Shown: piece after piece, positions 57,423-64,000 of the stretch | Position numbering within the stretch: the first letter of the stretch is position 1 | Layout: each line of letters begins with the position of its first letter | Assembly: GCA_035776675.1 (NCBI GenBank) | Contig: DASTWO010000033.1 | Span: forward strand, 1-64,000 | Direction: 5' to 3' | Length of the DNA stretch: 64,000 nt | Source of the DNA: DASSOY01 sp035776675 | GTDB taxonomy: Bacteria; Bacillota; Bacilli; Bacillales; DASSOY01 | Position numbers and translations under genes: made by a program | Notes under the pieces: generated by a model | What the model was told of the DNA's origin: nothing | What the model saw: only the letters and a program-made list of their open reading frames with translations | Database searches by the model: none

Positions 57423-58670
57423 ATGAATCAGGAATTCTTTGTACGAAATCGGGAGAAATTAGCCGAGAAACTGGAGGATGAATCACTGACGATTATGTTT
57501 GCGGGGGAAGCGCCGCCGCGCTCGGCGGATGAGGAATATCACTTTGTCCCAAACCGCAACTTCTATTACATAACCGGTATTGAGCGGCCGAAGATGGTGT
57601 TTGCCGCTAAGAAAATCGGTGGCAAAACGGAAGAAATGCTGTTTATTGAAGAAGGCGATCCGGTCATGGCCAAGTGGGTTGGCGCGAATATGACGAAAGA
57701 GGAAGCCAAAGAAGCCTCCGGCATTGATAAGATTTTCTACCTCGACAAGTTGACGAATCATGTCCACATGGCTTTGCAGGGGGAGGGCATTGAGAAGGTG
57801 AATCTCAATCTCGAATTGCAGAATTGGGATGCTCCATTGACAGAAGCCCACCATTTCGCAAAGACTTTGCAGGAAAAGTACCCGCACGTTTCAATAGGGA
57901 ACGTTTATGGCACGATCTGTCAACTGCGTCTTGTTAAATCGCCTGAGGAAGTGGAGAAGATCCGCAAAGCGATCAAGATTACCCGTGAAGGCATCGAGAA
58001 CATCATGCAACATGCGGAACCTGGTAAAATGGAATATGAACTTGAGGCGCATTTCAACTATACGCTGCAATCAAACGGCATTAAGGAGCACGCGTTTCCG
58101 ACTATTGCCGCAACTGGAAAGAATGCTACCATTCTTCACTATGGAGAAAATAACGCGAAAACGGAAGATGGAGACCTTGTCCTATTCGACTTGGGAGCCG
58201 CATACCAATATTACAGCGCTGATTTAACACGTACCTTCCCGGTGAATGGGAAATTCAGCGACAGGCAGAAACAACTGTACAACATCGTCCTGAAAGCGTT
58301 GAAAGAAACAACTGAAATGATCAAACCCGGAGTTGAATTCTCCGAACTGAACAAGCATACGAAGAAAGTTCTAGCTGAAGGATGCATGAAGATCGGCTTG
58401 ATTGAGAAAGAAGAAGATATCCAGAAATATTACTATCATGGGGTTAGTCACTCTATGGGACTCGATACACATGATGTCGGCCGCTACAGAAATCTTTCCC
58501 TGGAACCGGGAATGGTGTTCACAGTCGAGCCGGGTCTCTATGTGGAAGAGGAAAATATCGGCATCCGAATTGAAGACGATGTTCTCGTAACGGAAGACGG
58601 TCATGAAAATCTTTCCGAAAAGATGATCCGGACAGTGGAAGATATCGAAGCTTATATGGCTTCCCGATAA
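57423..58670 (+). CDS. Xaa-Pro aminopeptidase (M24B, PepP-like)
   Basis: A 415-residue metallopeptidase that removes an N-terminal residue next to proline. The N-terminal creatinase-like domain (about 1-165) is followed by the pita-bread catalytic domain with metal ligands Asp256 and Asp267 (FDLGAAYQYYSADLTRTF), the His in YHGVSHSMGLDTHDVG and the Glu residues in TVEPGLYV and GIRIEDDVLV. ATG 57423 is seven bases after AGGGGG. The upstream ATG 57417 is too close. Confidence 0.93.
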   Translation: MNQEFFVRNREKLAEKLEDESLTIMFAGEAPPRSADEEYHFVPNRNFYYITGIERPKMVFAAKKIGGKTEEMLFIEEGDPVMAKWVGANMTKEEAKEASGIDKIFYLDKLTNHVHMALQGEGIEKVNLNLELQNWDAPLTEAHHFAKTLQEKYPHVSIGNVYGTICQLRLVKSPEEVEKIRKAIKITREGIENIMQHAEPGKMEYELEAHFNYTLQSNGIKEHAFPTIAATGKNATILHYGENNAKTEDGDLVLFDLGAAYQYYSADLTRTFPVNGKFSDRQKQLYNIVLKALKETTEMIKPGVEFSELNKHTKKVLAEGCMKIGLIEKEEDIQKYYYHGVSHSMGLDTHDVGRYRNLSLEPGMVFTVEPGLYVEEENIGIRIEDDVLVTEDGHENLSEKMIRTVEDIEAYMASR

Positions 58671-58708
58671 AAAAATAATAGCCGTGAATTGGACGGTCTC
58701 GAGTCAAA

Positions 58709-58738
58709 TTGTGACCTGGTCCTAATATATGATAAAAT
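58709..58738 (+). promoter_or_regulatory. Candidate promoter of plsY
   Basis: TTGTGA (58709-58714) and TAAAAT (58733-58738) are 18 bases apart. A TATGAT overlaps the -10 but is too close to this -35. Confidence 0.35.
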
Positions 58739-58778
58739 AATAGAATCTCAGATTTAGAATACCGGGGAGGGAATCCCG

Positions 58779-59360
58779 ATGTTTCCTGTCACAGAATGGC
58801 TTGTGATCGCCGCCGCTTATGGGATCGGTTGTTTGACAGCCGGTTATTATCTGGTTCGATTTCTGGCGAAAAAAGATATTCATGAGATTGGAAGCGGCAA
58901 TGTGGGAGCGCGAAATGTCAGCAGGGTTCTTGGCTCTCCCGGGTTCATCGCCACCCTGGTGATCGACCTTCTCAAGGGAATGGCGGCAGTATGGATTGCA
59001 CAGAGCTTCGGTGTGGGACCGTATTGGCTGATTGCGGCCTACCTGGCTGTTATCGCCGGCCACATCTGGCCTGTGCAGCTCCGCTTCCGCGGCGGGAAAG
59101 GCATTGCTACGGCGATTGGCGTGATGCTGATGCTCGGTCCGCTGACTATGGGGTTGGTCATTATACAATTCCTGTGCATCTATGTCGTTAACCGCAGTTT
59201 TACAATCAGCGGCCTTTTCGGCATAGCTGTTACGCCTTTCACGCTGCTTATCTTTGGCCAGCCTGTTGCTCACGTTGTCGGCATCGCGGCACTCGCCGTG
59301 CTTGTTTGCTACTCGCATCGGGAAAATCTTGCGGCAAGGCTTAAGAAGAATCCATCCTAG
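58779..59360 (+). CDS. plsY: Acyl-phosphate:glycerol-3-phosphate acyltransferase PlsY
   Basis: A 193-residue membrane enzyme with five helices that makes lysophosphatidic acid, the first step of phospholipid synthesis. Marks are EIGSGNVGARNVSRVLG (acyl-phosphate site), GHIWPVQLRFRGGKGIATAIGV (conserved glycine-rich loop) and a late basic YSHRENLAARLKK. A family member usually reads GSGNIGATN here. The variant GSGNVGARN suggests this may be a second, paralogous PlsY. It lies 19 bases before the GNAT-aminotransferase gene. Confidence 0.88.
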   Translation: MFPVTEWLVIAAAYGIGCLTAGYYLVRFLAKKDIHEIGSGNVGARNVSRVLGSPGFIATLVIDLLKGMAAVWIAQSFGVGPYWLIAAYLAVIAGHIWPVQLRFRGGKGIATAIGVMLMLGPLTMGLVIIQFLCIYVVNRSFTISGLFGIAVTPFTLLIFGQPVAHVVGIAALAVLVCYSHRENLAARLKKNPS

Positions 59361-59379
59361 ACTGTAAAGGGGTGATATT

Positions 59380-61014
59380 ATGATCACGACCTCGTCCTTA
59401 ACGTTCAAAATCGCCTCCGAACCGTCGGAATTTGAACAAATCTATCAATTAAACTATAAAACCTTCGTCGGAGAGATCCCGCAACACGAAGAAAACGCCG
59501 AAAACCGGCTCATCGATCGTTTCCACGAAGAAAACACTTATATCATCTGCGCCGATGAAGAAAATATCATAGGCATGATTGCCGTTCGCGGAAGCCGTCC
59601 TTTTTCCCTTGATCAGAAATTGGACAATCTCGATTCCTATTTCCCGGAAGGCCGGTCGATTTGTGAGATTCGACTGCTTGCTGTTGAAAAGGAATACCGA
59701 AACGGCCGGGTATTTGTCGGATTAATCCGCAAGCTGATCCAGTATTGTGTGAATGAAGGATACGATATGGCGATCATTTCAGGTACGACACGGGAACAAA
59801 AGCTATACAAACATCTTGGTTTTGTCCCGTTCGGTCCTTTGGTCGGTACGGAAGAAGCTTCGTTTCAACCTATGTATCTGACTCGCGAGAAGTTTGACAG
59901 GAAAGAGGCCATGTTTCGACGCCTGGAAGCCTTTCCTGAGAGGGGAAATAAGGAAGTCGAGAAAAGAGAACGACATCCAGACCCTGTCAGTTTCTTGCCG
60001 GGACCGGTCAATCTTGGGGAAGAAGTACAGGAAGCTTTCAGCGGTAAGCCGGTTTCCCATCGGGCGCGCAGGTTCGTCGATGACTTCCAGGAAGTTAAGT
60101 GCCAGTTGTGCGAGATGACCAACGCGGCACACGCGGAAATTTTCCTTGGAACGGGAACGCTCGGAAATGATGTTGTCGCAGGCCAGCTTTCGTTGTTGAA
60201 ACAACCCGGGCTAATTGCCACGAACGGTGAGTTCGGTGAACGTTTAGTCGATCATGCCGAAAGGTTCGGTCTGTCTTTCCGTTCTCTGAACTATGGTTGG
60301 GGAACTCCTTTTGATTATGAAGAAATTCGTGAAATGTTAAGGCGCCAGCCGGAAATTCAATGGCTCTGGGTAGTCCATTGCGAGACATCCACAGGGTTGT
60401 TAAACGATATGGATGCGTTGAAACGGATTTGCCGGGAAGAAGGCGTGAAGTTATGCCTTGACTGTTGCAGTTCGGTGGCGGTGGTTCCGGTTAATCTCGA
60501 CGGTGTTTATCTGGCTTCCTCAGGGAGTGGGAAAGGCCTCGGATCATATGCAGGGTTGTCGATGGTCTTTTATCATCATGAAGTGGAGCCTGATGCCAAG
60601 TTGCCCCGCTATTTGGATCTTGGTTTATACGCCTCGAAACAAGGGATTCCATTTACGCATTCTTCGAATCTGATTTATGCACTTCAAGCGGCATTACACC
60701 GCTTCAAAGATCATGCCGTTCTGGAAAGGCAGGAAGAGTTGGCGGCCTGGCTGCGGACAGAACTGCGACGTCGCGGATTTCATATTTTCGGTTCCGATAC
60801 CGATACATCTCCTGGAATTGTCACTATCGCTCTTGAGCAATCAATGGATTCCGAAGAAGTCGGAGATGCTCTCGCGGAGGCCGGTTATTTACTCAGTTAT
60901 CGGAGCGAATATTTATTAGACCGGAACTGGATCCAAATTTCGCTGATGGGTGAACATTCTAGACGGCAATTGCGTCTACTACTTGACGAGTTAAGCAAGC
61001 TTTATGTAAGATAG
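59380..61014 (+). CDS. Fusion of a FeeM-like GNAT domain and a class V aminotransferase
   Basis: A 544-residue two-domain protein. Residues about 1-170 form a GNAT/acyl-amino-acid-synthase-like domain (NYKTFVGEIPQHEENAENRLIDRFHEENTYIICAD, ICEIRLLAVEKEYRNG, KHLGFVPFGP), the type that joins acyl-ACP to an amine. Residues about 200-544 are a class V aminotransferase of the alanine-glyoxylate/AEP branch: GPVNLGEEVQEAFSGKPVSHRARRF, FLGTGTLGNDVVAGQL, HCETSTG, CLDCCSSVAVVPV and PLP-binding Lys385 in SGSGKGLGSYAG. It sits between plsY and an LtaS-like gene, so an amino- or acyl-modified lipid is a plausible product. GGGGTG precedes the ATG. Confidence 0.85.
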   Translation: MITTSSLTFKIASEPSEFEQIYQLNYKTFVGEIPQHEENAENRLIDRFHEENTYIICADEENIIGMIAVRGSRPFSLDQKLDNLDSYFPEGRSICEIRLLAVEKEYRNGRVFVGLIRKLIQYCVNEGYDMAIISGTTREQKLYKHLGFVPFGPLVGTEEASFQPMYLTREKFDRKEAMFRRLEAFPERGNKEVEKRERHPDPVSFLPGPVNLGEEVQEAFSGKPVSHRARRFVDDFQEVKCQLCEMTNAAHAEIFLGTGTLGNDVVAGQLSLLKQPGLIATNGEFGERLVDHAERFGLSFRSLNYGWGTPFDYEEIREMLRRQPEIQWLWVVHCETSTGLLNDMDALKRICREEGVKLCLDCCSSVAVVPVNLDGVYLASSGSGKGLGSYAGLSMVFYHHEVEPDAKLPRYLDLGLYASKQGIPFTHSSNLIYALQAALHRFKDHAVLERQEELAAWLRTELRRRGFHIFGSDTDTSPGIVTIALEQSMDSEEVGDALAEAGYLLSYRSEYLLDRNWIQISLMGEHSRRQLRLLLDELSKLYVR

Positions 61015-61020
61015 TTTTTT

Positions 61021-61050
61021 CCCGGACTTTAGACCATCATCTTGTCCGGG
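61021..61050 (+). other. Hairpin between the fusion gene and the LtaS-like gene
   Basis: CCCGGAC (61021-61027) and GTCCGGG (61044-61050) form a 7-bp stem right after the stop codon. T bases precede it, none follow, so it is not a standard terminator on the plus strand. Confidence 0.5.
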
Positions 61051-61073
61051 GAGGCATTCCAATTAACCTCAGG

Positions 61074-62954
61074 GTGGAGGCGCCTTGTGGTTCTACTCAC
61101 CTGGAGGTGGTCTATATTTTATTTAGGCGTCATTCTACTTTTACTTTTTATCTGACAGCTGTCGTCCTATTGTGGATCAAAACATTTGCGGTCTATGAAT
61201 TTTATTTTGATTTGAATGTGCATTCTCTCATGGGGCAATTCATTTTATGGATGAATCCAATCAGTTCCGTTCTGCTGTTGCTCGGTATGAGTTTCTTCTT
61301 CGGGAACCGGGTTCGGCCAGGATGGGTCTTGATTATAAGCTTTCTGAGCACCATGCTTTTGTTCGCGGATTTGCTTTATTACCGTTTCTATATTGATTTC
61401 ATTACGATCCCCGTCATTACTCAGTTGCCGAGTGTCGGCGGGTTGGGACAGAGCACGGTCGCTTTGATGAGCCCATTCGATCTTTTCCTGTTTCTTGATT
61501 TGATCTTCCTGTTGTGGTGGCTGAAGGCGGGAACCTGGACGGAAACACAGGTAACCCGTAAAACAAAACTTTCCGTAGCTGCAGTGGCCGTTCTCTTGTT
61601 GGCGGCTAATGTCGGCCTGGTCAAGGTGGAACATCCACAGATGTTTGAAGCCTTCTATAATCGAAAATCGATTGTGAAAGCTTTCGGGGCCTTCAATTAT
61701 CATGCGTATGACATAGTGGCGCAGGCAAAGCCGGTCGCGGCACGGGCATTTGCCTCAAACAGCGAACTTGAGCAAATCGAGCAATATGTCAATGAGCACG
61801 AAATTCCGCCGAATCAGGATTTATTCGGAGCCGCGAAAGGCAAGAACATCATCTTGATTTCTCTGGAGTCGACTCAGAACTTTGTGATCGGCCAGAAAAT
61901 CAACGGCGAAGAGGTTACTCCGTTCTTGAATGATCTTGTGAAGAACAGCTACTATTTCGATCATTTCTACCATCAAACGGAACAAGGAAAAACCTCTGAT
62001 GCGGAGTTCTTGATCGACAGTTCGTTGTACCCGCTGCCGAGCGGTTCCGTGTTCGTTCGTTATCCGGAAAATGAATACAACGCATTGCCGGAAATTCTCG
62101 GAGACCACGGATACTATTCCGCAGTTTTCCACGGCAATGAAAGAACCTTCTGGAACCGTGACGAGATGTATGACTCTCTTGGATACGATCATTTCTTCTC
62201 TCAGCGCGATTATCATTTGACTGATGAGAATACGATTAACTATGGATTGAAGGACATTCCGTTTTTCAAGCAATCTATGCCGTACTTGAAAGACCTGCAA
62301 CAACCGTTCTATTCGAAATTCCTGTTGTTGTCGAACCACTTTCCATTTCTGATTGATCCGGAAGATCGAATGATAGAACCTCCTCACACGGACTTCGAGA
62401 TCGTGAACAATTATTTCATGACGGTTCGCTATGAGGATGAAGCGGTAAAGAAATTCTTCCAGATGTTGAAGGAAAGCGGCTTGTACAAGAATTCCGTGAT
62501 CATTCTTTACGGAGACCACTACGGAATTTCAGAAGCCTATGAAAAAGGTTTAGAGAAGGTCTTTAACGAGGAATTGTCCCCGGTGGAGAAGGTGAAATTG
62601 CAGCGTGTGCCGTTTATCATCCACTTTCCGGGGCAAACCGATGGCAAAACGATTCACACGGTCGCCGGCCAGGTTGACATTCGTCCGACCATCCTGCATT
62701 TGCTCGGCATTCGTACAGACGACTTCCTGCACTTCGGTCACGGATTGTTCTCGCCTCAGAAGGAGGACTTCGTCATCTTTCGAAACGGAAGTTTCGTCAC
62801 GGAGAACTACATTTGGTCGGGTAATCGCTGCTACAGCAAGAGCGACGGGAAGAAGGTTTCCAAAGCCAAATGCGAACCGTGGTTTGAACGTCGTTCCAGA
62901 GAGCTTGAGCTTTCTGATATGATTTTGTATGAGGATCTATTAAGATTTAAGTAG
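61074..62954 (+). CDS. LTA synthase-family membrane phosphoglycerol transferase
   Basis: A protein of up to 626 residues with five N-terminal helices (to about 175) and an extracellular sulfatase-like domain (about 240-600). Catalytic features are Glu in ISLESTQNFVIGQ, nucleophile Thr in QGKTSDAEF, and later YGDHYG with Asp and His. Such enzymes polymerise or transfer glycerophosphate from phosphatidylglycerol onto glycolipid anchors. The start is uncertain: GTG 61074 is the only usual start before the first helix, yet a GGAGGTGG at 61102-61109 lies inside it, pointing to a rare start codon near 61116. A terminator follows the gene. Confidence 0.9.
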   Translation: MEAPCGSTHLEVVYILFRRHSTFTFYLTAVVLLWIKTFAVYEFYFDLNVHSLMGQFILWMNPISSVLLLLGMSFFFGNRVRPGWVLIISFLSTMLLFADLLYYRFYIDFITIPVITQLPSVGGLGQSTVALMSPFDLFLFLDLIFLLWWLKAGTWTETQVTRKTKLSVAAVAVLLLAANVGLVKVEHPQMFEAFYNRKSIVKAFGAFNYHAYDIVAQAKPVAARAFASNSELEQIEQYVNEHEIPPNQDLFGAAKGKNIILISLESTQNFVIGQKINGEEVTPFLNDLVKNSYYFDHFYHQTEQGKTSDAEFLIDSSLYPLPSGSVFVRYPENEYNALPEILGDHGYYSAVFHGNERTFWNRDEMYDSLGYDHFFSQRDYHLTDENTINYGLKDIPFFKQSMPYLKDLQQPFYSKFLLLSNHFPFLIDPEDRMIEPPHTDFEIVNNYFMTVRYEDEAVKKFFQMLKESGLYKNSVIILYGDHYGISEAYEKGLEKVFNEELSPVEKVKLQRVPFIIHFPGQTDGKTIHTVAGQVDIRPTILHLLGIRTDDFLHFGHGLFSPQKEDFVIFRNGSFVTENYIWSGNRCYSKSDGKKVSKAKCEPWFERRSRELELSDMILYEDLLRFK

Positions 62955-62961
62955 GTCAGAT

Positions 62962-62987
62962 AAGGGCCCTTCGGGCTCTTTTTTTAT
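62962..62987 (+). terminator. Terminator of the LtaS-like gene
   Basis: AAGGGCCC pairs with GGGCTCTT (one G-T pair) around TTC, followed by a T run. Confidence 0.85.
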
Positions 62988-63077
62988 TTTCGGCTCTTGT
63001 TGGACTGCAAGATTTGCGGGATTCTGCCGATACTAATAACAGGAGCCAACCCAGAACGAAGCGAAAGGATGATCCAA

Positions 63078-63416
63078 ATGCCGAAATACAACAAATTGGT
63101 TCGGGATCACATTCCCGATTTAATTAAGATAACCGGGAAAAACCCGGTCGTTCGAACATTGGGTGAAGAGGAGTATGCCGCGGCTCTAAGGCGGAAACTC
63201 CGCGAAGAAACGAGTGAATACATAAAGGCTGACAATAACCGCGATGCGGTGAAGGAGTTGGCGGATGTGCTTGAAGTGGTTCATGCGCTTGCTTCATTGC
63301 AGGGCATAACAACCGAGGAGCTTGAAGATGTACGGGCGAACAAGGAAAAGGAACGGGGCGGCTTTCATGACAGGGTATACCTGGTTGAAGTGAATAATGA
63401 AGCCCAGGTAAAATAA
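63078..63416 (+). CDS. MazG-like nucleoside triphosphate pyrophosphohydrolase
   Basis: A 112-residue all-helical protein of the MazG/phosphoribosyl-ATP pyrophosphohydrolase superfamily: YNKLVRDHIPDLIKITGKNPVVRTLGEEEYAAALRRKLREETSEYI and AVKELADVLEVVHALA hold the EEXXE...EXXD-type Mg site (Glu residues in REETSEY, Glu and Asp in KELADVLE). A stand-alone house-cleaning enzyme is likely. ATG 63078 follows AAAGGATG by six bases. Earlier in-frame starts give unrelated leaders. Confidence 0.9.
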   Translation: MPKYNKLVRDHIPDLIKITGKNPVVRTLGEEEYAAALRRKLREETSEYIKADNNRDAVKELADVLEVVHALASLQGITTEELEDVRANKEKERGGFHDRVYLVEVNNEAQVK

Positions 63417-63419
63417 AAA

Positions 63420-63447
63420 CCATGTGCCTCGCGAGGCGGGCACATGG
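63420..63447 (-). terminator. Terminator between convergent MazG-like and YfhE-like genes
   Basis: CCATGTGCC (63420-63428) and GGCACATGG (63439-63447) form a perfect 9-bp stem. On the minus strand it is followed by TTTTTATTTT. On the plus strand a T stretch comes 12 bases later. Confidence 0.85.
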
Positions 63448-63462
63448 CGCTAACCGTTGCTT

Positions 63463-63624
63463 TTACTCGCTTTTTTCACGACGGGCTTGTCTTACCCTCG
63501 GTTTACGATAACCTCCGGCAATGTCTGCGTGCTTAAATTCCCTGGCGTAATTCACCTCTTGAGAGTCGGTTAACGTATGCCCTTCACCCTGAATCGGTTG
63601 ATACTGGGTCTTCTTGCTTTTCAT
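63463..63624 (-). CDS. yfhE: YfhE-like small protein
   Basis: A 53-residue basic protein, too short for many gene finders. It begins MKSKKTQYQPIQGEGHTL and contains SQEVNYAREFKHADIAGGYR, which matches the core of the YfhE family (QEV-Y-REFK-AD---G) known from B. subtilis and other spore formers, function unknown. ATG 63624 is eight bases after AGAGGG and a strong terminator follows the stop. Confidence 0.8.
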   Translation of the reverse strand: MKSKKTQYQPIQGEGHTLTDSQEVNYAREFKHADIAGGYRKPRVRQARREKSE

Positions 63625-63685
63625 GTTAAATCCCTCTTTCTTTAGGAGTCTTAATAAGAGATTTCCCGAAATGGTAGAATGAAAA

Positions 63686-63706
63686 ACATATCGGATATGT
63701 TATGAT
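63686..63706 (+). promoter_or_regulatory. Palindromic operator candidate and -10 before the SEC-C gene
   Basis: ACATATC-G-GATATGT (63686-63700) is a perfect 7-bp palindrome with one central base, directly joined to a -10-like TATGAT (63701-63706). It covers the space between -35 and -10, where a dimeric repressor would act. Confidence 0.5.
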
Positions 63707-63738
63707 GAACAAAATGTGCGTGTGGGAGAGTGTGACCG

Positions 63739-64000
63739 ATGAAGACATATAGAAAGGATCAGCCGTGCCCTTGCGGAAGCGGGAAAATCTATCAAGATTG
63801 CTGCATGGAACGGGACAACAAGGTGGTGGATTTTCAACAGAAAGTGATTGATCGGGAGATCCGCCAGTTTCAGGAAGTTTTCTTCGATTTTACAGATATC
63901 TATCGAGAACAGATGGCCGAGTATCTGGGGGCATGCGGTCAGAAATATCGGCTGACGGATGGTCCGCATTTTACAGAGGAGTACATTCCGCTTTTCATGA
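63739..64000 (+). CDS. SEC-C motif protein, start only
   Basis: The first 87 residues of a protein that runs off the right edge. Residues 6-24 form a SEC-C zinc-binding motif (PCPCGSGKIYQDCC), here at the N terminus rather than at the end of SecA. The rest seen so far is helical (VDFQQKVIDREIRQFQEVFFDF). Many Bacilli have N-terminal SEC-C proteins of unknown function. GGGAGAG precedes ATG 63739. Confidence 0.8.
   Translation, partial: MKTYRKDQPCPCGSGKIYQDCCMERDNKVVDFQQKVIDREIRQFQEVFFDFTDIYREQMAEYLGACGQKYRLTDGPHFTEEYIPLFM

Noticed and set aside
59803..60388. Overlapping minus-strand frames of 97-133 codons across the fusion gene
   Set aside because: They lie opposite the well-supported GNAT-aminotransferase gene and have no family resemblance or start signals.
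61021..61050. Terminator between the fusion gene and the LtaS-like gene
   Set aside because: The stem has its T run before, not after, the hairpin in the direction of transcription, so it is listed only as a hairpin.

Overview
The window comes from a spore-forming, low-to-mid-GC member of the Bacilli (order Bacillales). It carries a gerA-type germinant receptor operon, a gerP operon, an almost complete Lia envelope-stress locus, a YfhE-type small protein, a perfect CcpA cre box and AGGAGG-type ribosome binding sites with frequent TTG and GTG starts. I cannot name a genus. I saw no tRNA, rRNA, CRISPR array or intact insertion sequence.

Layout. 0-4 kb: end of an unidentified Ser/Gly-rich protein, a 14-TM drug exporter and a DrrAB-type ABC exporter. 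4.2-7.3 kb: a phospholipase A2-like gene broken by a UGA, an NTF2-like gene fragment, EcsC, DUF6157, DinB and DUF3298 genes. 7.3-15.5 kb: Lia region. Three promoters of one design precede a YiiX-like peptidase, a DUF6220 protein and the operon liaI-liaH-[ABC ATPase-permease]-liaG-liaF-liaS-liaR. 15.5-26.2 kb (minus strand): methylcitrate-cycle enzymes PrpB and PrpD, an SLC13-type carrier, a TctABC tripartite tricarboxylate transporter, a CitST/DctSR-type two-component system and an Asp-box repeat protein. 26.4-39.7 kb: an accessory block of three ECF sigma factors, one ArsR-SRPBCC fusion, nine VOC-family genes (13 VOC domains), three GyrI-like proteins, two C39/BtrH-like proteins and a DinB protein, with four copies of a shared ECF-type promoter motif. 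39.7-50 kb: L,D-transpeptidase, the gerA-type operon, DehI-type dehalogenase, histidine phosphatase, GNAT and gerP. 50-64 kb: amidase plus permease, uracil/xanthine permease, NlpC/P60 endopeptidase, DUF47-PiT phosphate uptake, Xaa-Pro aminopeptidase, plsY, a GNAT-aminotransferase fusion, an LtaS-like enzyme, a MazG-like pyrophosphohydrolase, YfhE and the start of a SEC-C protein.

How the genes work together. The 7.3-15.5 kb genes look like one cell-envelope stress regulon built around LiaFSR. The 15.5-25 kb genes look like a sensed and carbon-catabolite-controlled route for taking up and cleaving a tricarboxylate. The 26-40 kb block looks like an ECF-controlled set of small-molecule-binding proteins, most simply a defence against toxic compounds. 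That block, its promoter motif and the ECF-VOC fusion are my best candidates for an undescribed system.
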